Shown: piece after piece, positions 53,321-64,000 of the stretch
How positions within the stretch are numbered: the stretch's first letter is position 1
Layout: each line of letters starts with the position of its first letter
Source of the DNA: Polyodon spathula
Lineage: Eukaryota > Chordata > Actinopteri > Acipenseriformes > Polyodontidae
Assembly (NCBI RefSeq): GCF_017654505.1
Contig: NC_054549.1
Coordinates: 28,321,647 to 28,385,646 of the forward strand
Direction: 5' to 3'
DNA: 64,000 nt
Notes under the pieces: generated by a model
Databases searched by the model: none
What the model was told of the DNA's origin: nothing
What the model saw: the letters and a program-made list of their open reading frames with translations, nothing else
Position numbers and translations under genes: made by a program

Positions 53321-56279
53321 TTCATTTGTTCCTCCAGCTTCTGCAGTTGCTTACTGAATGTGATCAAGCCCTATACTTCATAAGGATTTTTTACAAGCAC
53401 TAGCAAGCCTGCTAAACTGTAAAAATATTGGGTTTTTTTTACACTGGAGGGTTGCATTTTTCTTCACATAAAGATGCAAAAGTACCAGAAGTGATGGCGT
53501 TCGCTTTGCGTGCCTGCAATTATTATTGTTGGTGTGCTCTTTTGTGTAACTATAAAATTAAATATATCGCATTCAGTTTAAGATGTTACAAAATAGTGCT
53601 AGGTTTGTTTTTTTGCGGGGGCATTACAATTCTCTAAAATCCTTCAAAATGTATTTTGATTTGTGTATTTGACCTACAATTCATGCCATAGGTTCATGCA
53701 AAACCACAATTTATAATTTAATATACCATTAAAATAACAAAATGATGACACCAACAGCAAATATTTATTATTAATATTTATAAAATCCCTAGCAACATGG
53801 ATATAGTGGAGGTGAACATCCATATGTCAAACTTAAAATGTTTCCATATACAGCTGAAAACCGCTTATCCAGCTGTGTTGAAAATTACCATTGTTTACCA
53901 AAAGTTATTGGGAGGGTATATCTCTCTGTCTGTATATCCGTCATTTTAGTATACCGGTACTTTAATGTGATGCTAACAACTCTTTAGCTTACCAGCTGCT
54001 GAATTGGGGCAAATATTTTCTTATCTTTTAGCATTTGTACTGGTCGCATTTTCTTATTCTGATATTTGATATAGGATTTTTTCAAGTACAGCATTAGATT
54101 AAAATAAATAAATAAATAAAATTTTCCTGATATATAATCACTTCCTGTGTGGTACCGTAGGTTACATGACTGAAAGCTCCAACACAAGATGTGATGTGAT
54201 GACAGAAAGAGTTAAGGACTTGGATTTGAAAACCTTGGATAAACCTTTAGGATCAAGGTTGGATTTAAAGCATTAGCATTCGTTTTTAAAGAATGGAACT
54301 AAAATAATACAACAGTCCTAGCACTCGAACTAATGAAATTGAAATGGAGAAGTATTAACCATAAACAAGACTTTTAAGATTATTTCATGTTTATTAACTT
54401 GAATAAATCAATTTTTCTAGTTCCTGTAATAGATAAGATATGTAACCCATGGCCTCACTGTTGCATACAATAAAATAAATATTTGGATACATATTTTCTT
54501 TTTCCCCTAAACCATCTAGCAATGCTATTTTAATATAAAAACATTGAAGTAATAATACATATGGTGGTAAGACTTTAATCAATCTTAATGTGTTTGGTGG
54601 TCTATGCTCACAGAAAAAAAAAAAAAAACACCACAGCTCCACTCCTACAGTACAAGCTCTGAGGACTGGGTAACTATGACAACTAAAACTATGTATAGCA
54701 CTACACCCCGGCTACACATTTTCAGAACTCAAGTACCCGAGGCTGTGGTGATTACCAGCCGTTGTGATCTTTGAATTACTGCATACGGTCTGCTTAAGAG
54801 ATTATATAAGAGGAACAGCGTTTTGAAATAGACACATTAATTAAGTGGCCATTAAACTTTTAGGTACATGTGTCTCTAAAAGCCCTATGTTGTGAATGAT
54901 TGATTTAAATGTTACTTGGTTAGATGTTATTACATATAAGCAGAGCCACTTTCCCTAACTTAAAATAAATATACAAACCTGCAAGTACGATCTTATTTTC
55001 TTAGTTTGTATTAGACCACTTCAACAGCTAGACATGTGATCTGAAAATGCTGTATCTATTGCCCTAGAATGCTGTTCTCTACAACCATAAAGAGCTCTTT
55101 GAACATGCTAATATACATTAAAATGTTAGTATTTGTTGTCCTCATTTATTTTTTTGAGGAAAAGGACATTAGCCTTCCACATACTGTAACTCTAGTCCTC
55201 AGCGATATTACTCTCTTCCCTTCCTGGTCCTTAATCTTAATTGAAGGCTAATGTTTAACAACTGAGCTCCTTACACATTTCCTCTTTAGCTAATTAGTGC
55301 AGCAATTATACAACACATGCATTCACACACATGTAGATGCATCCAAAGTTCACTGGAAATTTAATGAGAGAAACTTGGACAATGAGTTCTGATTCAACAG
55401 TAGACATTTCAAGTCAGACCCTGGGAAAATAATACTATTCCACTGCAGAAATACAAACAGAAAATCAGCAAGGTCCTGCACCCAAGTCTATGTAGTGTAC
55501 ATTCCCTTACAGAACGATCTTTAATTGCAGTGTCAGTGGCATGGTGGTAATGCAATGGTTATGTACTATAGCCATTGGTAGAAGTGTCCACCAGAGTGGT
55601 AACAATTTCATATTTTGTATCTACATTTCACAAAGAGTAAGAACCAGTGTAAACTGGTAATTTGATTAAAATTGTAACATGTCAAAACTAGTGTGCTATC
55701 AAGACCACTGTGCAATATTTCTTTCAAATTCATTGTGTTGCCATTGATGGTCTTACTATGATTTTCTTACCAGACTTTCATTTACAATTTACCAATATAT
55801 AAATACTGTTTTTTTTCCCATTCATAACACTTTTTTAGTTCTTTGTCATTTATGTAATTCATTTAAGTTCTGCTAGACGTTTTGATTTTAATGAAGTAGT
55901 GTTTTTGCCTTCTTTTTCTTATTTTGTTTTCCCTGCTGTGAATTTTGAAGGTTAAAATAATCCCTTGGAAAATAAGTTACAGTACAGGCTCCTAAATAAA
56001 TAGTGTGCTGAAAAGTCTTCTGACCTTGTCTTAGTAATTATAATATCCTCTAGTGGAGATTAAAGTGAGACAGATATGATTCACCACTCCTGTCAGTGTC
56101 AATATTATAATACGCCATCATCCCCAGATTACAACTCAAGCTTCTCTACTCTGATGCAAAGCATCTGTCTTTGTTAAACCTGTGTTACACTCTGTGTAAT
56201 TTGTATCTAATTTTGTAACATTAACATGTTTTGTCTCCTTTTTAAACATAGGATTAAGACTAGATTGGAGGAAACGCTT
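53320..56279. other. Intergenic DNA, no gene recognised
   Basis: AT-rich with an A tract near 54614-54628. Nothing coding supported. Confidence 0.45.
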
Positions 56280-56416
56280 TACAAATAAAGTTTTTAAATA
56301 AAAATGCATGTTTACTATACCATGTATGTAGTTCAAAACTGCACATTTGAGATAAAAGTGCACAGGAGATAAGATTTATAGAACTATTGTTAGCTACAAT
56401 CCCTTTGAAAAGCAAC
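56280..56416 (+). repeat. Foldback-repeat family A, partial + copy
   Basis: Shares AAACTGCACATTTGAGATAA and GTTAGCTACAATCCCTTTGA with the copy at 2891-2990 and related arms at 20.5 and 35.2-35.7 kb. Confidence 0.6.
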
Positions 56417-59400
56417 ATGATCTTAAACCTGTTGTTTTTCTAAATGACACCAGAGTGTAACGATTACCCTGTCCCCCTGCAACACTAGTGGATTTTCTAA
56501 ATGCATCAGTGAGAAACATTAACAGATGTGGGAAATTTTACATCCACTGCAAAGTGTTGCAGGGGGGGGACAAGTTAATAGCTAAACGCTGGTGTCCCAG
56601 CTTAACCCTTGTAAAAGTTTACCACTGTATTTTTACTCTGTATTTTTACGCTTTTCCCATGGTTATATACAGTTTAACTCTGTATTTTTAAATTCCGCTT
56701 TACCATACCTCTTTGTTGCTTACAATGCTTACCTATGCTTTCTCTATACTTTATTACACCTTGGTCTACTTTTACTATAGGACAAATTTTTAAGAGAACT
56801 TAAGAGAAAAGATGTTTGAAGAGGCCTTTTGAGATCACGGGGTTGCTTTGAAATTCAGTTTTAAAAAATGAACCAGGCTGTGACGACTGAAACAGAGACT
56901 TAAGATTCAAAGTGGATCAAAACAAGAGAGCAGCATGAAGAATACATTAGTCAAGATAACTGTGATAATTCAGACCTGTACCAAGGGACTCTTTAAATCT
57001 TCTAAAATCTTGATGTATTATTAATGTGCAGGCACAGCTAGAAAGTTGCTAGCACAGCATTGCCTTAACAAAAGTGCGTACAGTAATATAAAACAAAAAC
57101 ACAGTAAAACAGATAACATAGGTCCCCCCTTTTGAAGAAGAAACCTGCCAACTTTTCAAATGTTCCTTTTGTTCTGAAGCTAATTTAAAATGCCTTTCAT
57201 TTTAATAGGGCACATTCTTGATCAGATACAACAGTTTTATAATGAGTTCAGCGTACCAGGCTTATTATTAAACACAAGGGTAACTTCACTTGATTTAAAG
57301 ACTAAAAGTCGACTCCAGTTATTATCATCAGAGTTCACTTAAAGGGGTAGTAACCAGGTTTTTAATTATTGTATTTATTAAAAGTTTTCCAGAATTTCAA
57401 TTATTCTGCTATCACACTACATTCACTCATTGTATACGGCTCAGGTGGGGTCTTAATACCTTGTGTACAAGAAGTGTGTATACAGTCATGCTTCCCTGTT
57501 TTCAGTGTTTATTACTGTAATACAGCACTGTTTAGAGGCTGGGTTCCAATAATGTCTAACACCTGCCTTCAGACTGTAAGGACTCCTCAAAAATAAGCAC
57601 AGAAATGAATATTTATAGTATATGACTATGGCTTATAAAAGGCAGAAGAACAGTGACATGGAAAGGTAAAGATTGTAAAGTTAGTGAGATGTAAAAACAG
57701 CGTTTAGGTATGACCTCTTTAACCTGACCAGAATCACTTGCACTGTTTTCCATTGTTTAATGTCCATTGTCAGTGGGCCACAGTTAACATCATTGTTTTA
57801 TTGTTTATGTCCCCTTTCCTTGTTCTGTATAGTTCAAATACACTTTCGATGTTTTCAGCATTGGAGATGGGTATTTCAGTACAAAGAAATGTACTTCACC
57901 CAGGTTATACACAACTACTATAACTCAACATTAGAAACGGAACTAAAAGCAATTGCAAATAAATTGAAAATAACATATTGAAACAGTCATACCATTGTTT
58001 AAGAGATTATTTGTGTTAGAATTTTTTTGAAAAATTGATGTTCCCTTCCAGGCAAGGGGTGGGGAAATGTATTGAACAGGCATTCATCTTACATCTGTTG
58101 TCATGTCTATGTGATATTCTTGATGGCTGCTTCTTTCTTTTATTTGTTTTGCATGCAGCACCACCAGATTTGATGCCTGTTTTGAAAAAAGTGCTGCTGT
58201 GTTTTTCAACCAGAAATATTTAATGACAACAGAGAGCCTCAGGGAGACCAGCACAAGTTTTAACCTCTAAAACCATCATTAGCTTGAATCCTCTGCTGTT
58301 TATTCCCTCTCCTTTTTCACACACCCATGTTAGACTCTACACTTGCATACTAGACTTAGCCTGGCCTTGTCTAGATTCAAACTTGAAAACACAGGCTTGA
58401 GTACCTCTGGTTTCTTCACTTTGCAAACAAAACTACTTTAAGGCTGCTTTAAACAATTAATGGACGTGTGTAAAAGTAAAATACATTTCTAGTAACTAAA
58501 ATAACAACATAAAAACAAAATACAACAAAAACAAAATACGCACAGGGGTGGGCACTCATCCACAGGGTTAATGCTCATTGTTGCTGTGAAGTTTGAAAGG
58601 AAGGGTTTAAAAACCCTGCCGTTGGGATTAATTAGCTTCCCATCTCAGGCAGGGGGTCTCTGCCCAGGGTGCTGTGGGTAATAGGCTGGTTCTCACCTGC
58701 TGTTTAAAAGCATGAGCATGCCACTGGACTGTGCAGCGCTGCAGGGCCATAAATGTGAGAGATTGGGAACGACAGAGGCATTTGGGAGCTCAAGAGCTGG
58801 ATGAAATAATCATTCTAATGGTCAGTCCAACCATCTCAGTTGTCATGGGTGGTTTCATTCTTGACATCATTTGTTGCTATGGTAGCAGGATTAGCCACTG
58901 ACACTACAGCATGTGATTACAAAATAAAAACAAAATCAGCATTGGTTCTCTCACCCACCTGAAAATGATTATTCGTACGTGAAAATTGACTCATAACGAG
59001 TGCACCTGTATATCCAGGCTGCTTCTTGAGGTGCCAGAACTGAAATCGGGCTTGAATCCCACCTTGTATAAGCTTTGAAAGCCTGTTTGTTATGCATTTG
59101 TAATTTTGGTCTGCCGGGTTTGCAACAGTGTTTGTTTAGATTTATTTAAATTCAGTGAAACTGCCACAACACCAGGGGAGCAACTCTCTTTATATAAATG
59201 ATAAATCCTGCAGGGCCCACTGAACTGTAGCCTTCTGCTTCTGTGAAATCATTACATCTGTCTGGTTTCAGAGAACTGAATTCCTCTCAGGAGCTTTGTT
59301 GCCAAAGTTTTCATACATACATAGAAAAAATAAAGATAATTTATAAGCAGCAGAAATCTCTTCTACCTGTGTTAGTATTACAGTCCGGTATAGTGAAATT

Positions 59401-62400
59401 CCATTTTGTTTTAATTGACAATGTAAATGCTATACAAATAACTCCAGTATATTTCCAACTTCCACAGTATACAGTCATGTGGTCTCACATGTTTTTAAAA
59501 ATGTTTTTATAAATCTATAAAAAAACACATTAGAAATCATCTTTCTTACCGTTTGTTGTATACGCACATGTATTGACATTTCACAGCCATGTTTCTCAGT
59601 CTGAAAACACAAGCAGTTATCACCGCACTGGAGCGTTTTCCCTTACATTGTAAGAACATCTTTTTACTGTGGCAGCACTCTATCTGAGTGCTTCCTATTG
59701 CGATCATACTTTGTCCTATAGTCTGGTTTAAGGTGCTTTGACCTGAGTTCAGGAGCAGTTTTTGAGGTTTACAATACAGACACTTTGCCAATCTAGCTTG
59801 TGGTACACATGTCTACAGGGAAACAAAAACTTTGATACAAATCAAGAGCTGTTTTTGAACTCTGATTAGACATATATATATATAAAAAAAAAAGAATTAA
59901 AGACAGTTGTCTCCGACACACTAGATATGTCCTTTAGTAATAGCTACTGTATTATATTAAAATTGCTTTCCTTGTTTTAAAGTCATGGTTTTGAATAATT
60001 AGTCAGACTTTAATAAAACCAATCGTTCTGCAGAGCGGCAGGCTACAGTCACTGTAAGGTCAATGTACCCTATGTGAAGTTTGTTTATCCAAACAATACT
60101 GTGTCGTGTTATCACAGGATGACAGTGAATGTCATAAGTGATTCCACTTGTCATACAACGAGGAGTAACTCTTCATATCAAGGGGTGCTGATCAGGTTTT
60201 GACTGGTGATATAAGGTTGTACTTCCTACAGTGTACAATAAAAATTGCATGCTCTGTTGACAGTGTACAGTCTGCCCAAACCTGCCATTGGGTTCTGATG
60301 CTACTGTCTTGCATCTGTGCTCCATGCTCCAGCACTGCTGACCACAATCTATCAATTATGTACCCTAAGGGTAATTTATTCTGTAATGAAGTGCTCACAG
60401 TCTAAATAGTAATTCTGTGGTAACAGTAACATGAATTTATGCAGGTTTTCCGATGCAGTTTCCTATTGCAGTTACTAAAGGTTTTAAAGTTCTATTATAC
60501 TGTATGTGTTAATGCACAAAAACGCTACACAGTCCCAAGGGAGTAAGAATACATGCGTGTGTCTGCAGTTGAACCACCTTTACTATTTTTGATGAAGTAG
60601 TGCTGAGAGGTAAAGCATTGAGGAATGCAGTAACTTAGGGAAAATATTGAAAATAAATGTGAGACGCTCCGCCCAGAGGACAAAATGTATTTCTCATCAA
60701 TGCCTCTTTCATGTCTAGGAAGACTGTTTGAGAACTCTTCTTATTTAAATCTGATATGTCTCAAATGTTTCTCATAAAACCACTATTAGAGAAACAAAAG
60801 GCGAGTCAAAGGAGACATATTTCAAGCAAAACATATTTCAGAGCTCAATAAAATAAAAAGTAGAGGTACTGTATAGTGCACATGTAAAACAAGCTAAGAT
60901 TTTACATGCTCTGATAAAGTCTGAAGTTGTTCCTATCCACATAGTAATAAACTGTGGCCTTCAGCTTGATCTAAAAATAGGTCTTACGATCCACTTTATT
61001 ATGTGAATAAAATGATTTTACCCAGATTATCTCCCCAATAATAAAATGTCTCATTCATCTTGTAATTCAAATTCAAATGCATTTCTCTTTTACTGCTCAC
61101 GGTTCTGAAATATGTCTGTTCATTTTAGGAGAAACATTTCAGGCATCAATCAGATTTAAATGATAAGAAAATGATTTCTCAGTGAAGTGAAAGGGACACA
61201 GATGAGAAGCAAATTTTCCATTTGGGGTAGCTGTGATATTGTCAGGCTGAGGAACTAAACAATGGGCTCCAAGATTCTAGACCACATCATGGGGCATGCT
61301 TAAAATGAGTTAGGGGTGTTGTTCTACAGCAGCAAAAGGCTATAATTTTCACAACTCTCATTTCCACAGACATGTGTGTGGGTCATGTTGTGGGCAGATA
61401 AATAAAGCTTGCATGGCCAGGACACTCTGTCAGTAATCTTTAAGTGTGTATTTGATGTTTCTTGGGTGCCAGTCTCATCCAAAGGACAGCACAGGTGATG
61501 TATGTTTCAGCAGTGCAGATTCAACGTGACAGGTCTACAAGATGTTTAAACTGTTCTGGAGGGATACCTGACCATTCCTGAAAGATTCCTGCAGGAATGT
61601 TGGTGGCAGAAATCTTTAGGTGTTTCCGTTTTGCCGAATGGGCCATGGAGTCAACACTTTAAAGACTGTTCCTGATGATAAATGAGTAGTTTCTGCAGTT
61701 GTGAATACAGAAGCATCTAAATGACCGCTGAATCTTAGCCCTCAATCAGTCTTTCAGATGTGCAACCTTGATCTTTGTGCCTGATATTAACTTGCAACAG
61801 GGATAAAGAGCTTTTATATGTTACAGAATTTATGTTAGGGATTAACATAAAACAGTCATGTACGGAATAGCCAACTTGCACAAAGGAATTTGCTACAACA
61901 CCAATAAATAATCAAATACGCTAAGAAGAGTAATACAATTGGACTGGATTTTATATGTAGCCCTTAACAATTCTATTACTGTAGAAAACGGTATGATTTT
62001 TGACTTTTTGTTGTAGAAATGTCTGTATATCACTCCATATATCACTTCTATAGATGTCTAAAGACTTCTATAATTTTCTACAGCTCTATAAAACTGGCTA
62101 TAAATGTATTTATTTCTATAACTATTTATAGATTTCTATAGGTGTGTACTCATCTTCTCTCCAGTCCTGCTACTACCTCCTTCTGCGGTTTATTTTAGCT
62201 ATTAGCAGTAGAGTCTGGGGGCTTTTTATGTGACCATGTGTGGAACTGAAGCCAACTTACATCACTATCACTGCAAGGATAAGAGAAATAGATTAAAGGC
62301 TCTGATGCACCAACCATCAAACCAGAAGCTGTTTACATTACAGAGTTATATTTGCTCCTTTAGTTAAACAATTTATGTTGTACAGGCCCTCAGAGATGAG

Positions 62401-63266
62401 GGACTATTTAATTCCCAGATGTCTTCTGTCACCAGACGCATCACACCATGGAAGGGAAGCATATGCAGTAACATGTGACTTTGTACATAACTATATATAA
62501 ATGAGTGTTAGCATTCAGTAGCATGGACTGTAACAGTTATGTAATGTGACTTGAGCCCCCCGATCAGTATATATATATATAAGTATATATACCTTGTAAT
62601 TGTTTTATATACAGTAACTTGTGGCATTTACTGAAATAATTAAATTTTGTGTAGTTTTGTTGTAATATTTCTTACCAGTCCTGTGACTTCCTTCAGGGGG
62701 TTATTTTATCTATGCTGTTTTCTTGAAACAAACCTGTGCCAGTGGATATTTATGTGTTATGCTTCCGCAGCAAAAGCAAGGGCTAAATTTCCTGAGAATT
62801 TTTTCAAGCTGCTGAATAGAAGCCTGAAGTGCACCTTTGAAATGTCAGCACAGTCTGCAAGCAGGACATTGTAGTGAAACAAAAAGCTTGTTCACGTGAT
62901 TAAAGGCAGTACCTTGAATATGCTCTGTATTTATTGGTTTTTGGTGACTACCTCAGAGTGGAGTTTATTGTCTCAGACCTGTAAGTAAGTAAAAAAAAAG
63001 CAAGGTGTACAGCTTATAATAAATGTCAAAATGTAAAAAAAAATAAAGAAAAAAAGAAAAAAAAAAGATTGACAATTAAAACAAAATGGTTTGGTCTTTT
63101 GGAAGGTAATTTTATTCAAGCATTTTTTGACCAGAAGAGGGACTTCAAAAACCAAACTGGTCATTTCGATCCGCCTTGTTAAAATAACGGTCCTTCTTTT
63201 TATGGTTACTGGAATCTTGGGAGAATAAGACACTAATGTGAATTTGGAGACGCAGTGATTACTTAC
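56417..63266. other. Gene-poor DNA, possible regulatory stretches
   Basis: No gene recognised in 6.8 kb. It includes a family B fragment (about 59665-59770), a degenerate TTCTATA-rich patch (62050-62145) and two less AT-rich stretches with few repeats (58600-58930 and 61040-61260), which could be conserved non-coding elements; that is inference. Confidence 0.4.
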
Positions 63267-63489
63267 GTCTCCTTTGAGTCATATAAGTAAAGATTTCGTC
63301 CAGGTGCTGCTTTAGAAAATCATGCACCTTATTGCTGCATAACTCCAACAGAAAACCAATAGATGAGCTGGTGCAAGAGAGGGAGATGTTTTGTAGCAGA
63401 CTAGAAATGTAATTATGGAAACCTCCAATAGAGTAGATGCCGCAAGAATACTGACCCACAGTAAAGCTAGTCACCACATCACACCAGTT
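63267..63489 (-). CDS. Candidate internal exon, unidentified protein
   Basis: The minus-strand frame is open for 74 codons, reading NWCDVVTSFTVGQYSCGIYS at the start and VHDFLKQHLDEIFTYMTQRR at the end. It is followed at once by a consensus 5' splice site (GTAAGT, + strand 63261-63266) and preceded by CAG as a possible acceptor, though the polypyrimidine tract there is poor. Exon length would be 223 bp. The composition (Cys-rich, then a charged amphipathic end) looks protein-like. I do not recognise the family and no neighbouring exon was found in the window. It could be the edge of a minus-strand gene or a chance frame. Confidence 0.3.
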
Positions 63490-63679
63490 CTGAGTTTTTG
63501 GATTTCAAGTTTTCCTTTTGGTAACACAGGTTTTGAGTAAGCGTCTTACTCCCTATGTCCCTGGCTGCAGTGTTCAGCAAAAAGCTTGTAAGGATGAAGC
63601 CTTTTTTTTAATCATTTTACTTCAATGTGACTTTGTAGGAGCTGGTTTTGTAATGATTCCAGGGCTGCCTGTGCATTAA

Positions 63680-64000
63680 ACAGGGTTCCGCAAAATACCG
63701 CGTTACATTTCCCCATATGCTACTGCAACTGTTTAAATAAAGTACCTATTTTTCTTTTCATTGTTAACATCCTGACAACTTTGTACACTTCTAATTTTTA
63801 AGTCAGTGTCAAAGCTCTTTTCAAAATGTCCACTCAAGTGCACTGATAATTTAAGGATTTTTGCCCACATTGTCAAACAGCTAACACAGCAATAACCATC
63901 TATTGTGTGGTACATCTGTACCACACAATAGATGGTTATTGCTGTGTTAGCTGTTTGACAATGTGGGTAAAAATCCTTAAATTATGGGTTTTTTTGCTGT
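63680..64000. mobile_element. Second copy of the TTAA-flanked palindromic element, cut by window end
   Basis: It begins after TTAA (63676-63679) and shares GCTACTGCAACTGTTTAAAT-type sequence, AACATCCTGACAACTTTGTA and CACATTGTCAAACAG with the 14451-14857 element, but lacks about 10 bp at the tip. Its centre is a 69-bp near-perfect palindrome (63846-63914 and 63917-63985). The rest of the right arm lies beyond base 64,000. Confidence 0.75.

Noticed and set aside
53206..53403. Frame with a long poly-Asn run
   Set aside because: Produced by the AAT microsatellite.

Overview
The window is vertebrate nuclear DNA. It is AT-rich and full of microsatellites and transposon remnants. It carries three intron-split genes, all on the + strand and all with GT-AG introns, recognised from their proteins. 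The small introns (about 240 to 1,450 bp) and the repeats (Tc1-like, hAT-like and palindromic DNA elements, solo LTRs, a SINE with a MIR/L2-type tail) suggest a ray-finned fish. From memory the SINE and LTR types look like those of non-teleost fish such as sturgeon or paddlefish, but I could not check this.

Layout: (1) 1-4,050 holds the last four coding exons of endoglycan (PODXL2): the membrane-proximal ectodomain, the transmembrane helix, and a tail ending in the PDZ ligand DTHL. The 5' part lies outside the window. (2) 7,795-15,300 holds a complete 12-exon ABTB1 (two ankyrin-type repeats, two BTB domains, 477 aa). (3) 15.3-20.9 kb is a repeat-rich spacer with a dead Tc1-like transposase and fragments of other DNA elements. 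(4) 21,124-23,039 holds a complete 4-exon LSM3 (102 aa), with a TCTCGCGAG promoter motif just before the start codon. (5) 23-64 kb is a roughly 40-kb stretch with no recognisable gene. It contains four solo LTRs, a SINE, a small hAT-type element, palindromic foldback elements, a perfect 120-bp tandem duplication, a six-copy 28-bp minisatellite and many simple repeats. One unidentified candidate exon lies on the minus strand near 63.3 kb.

The genes do not form a pathway: PODXL2 is a sialomucin of the CD34 family, ABTB1 a BTB/ankyrin scaffold, LSM3 a ring subunit of LSm complexes. Their interest is positional. PODXL2-ABTB1 is the arrangement I recall from human 3q21.3, while human LSM3 lies on 3p25.

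I found no convincing new multi-gene system. The best unusual signals are non-coding: two related solo LTRs whose hairpin just upstream of the TATA region has different arm sequences but keeps its pairing; a 69-bp palindrome (68/69 matched, 2-nt spacer) inside a mobile-element copy at the right edge; and families of foldback elements, one copy of which sits about 200 bp upstream of LSM3.
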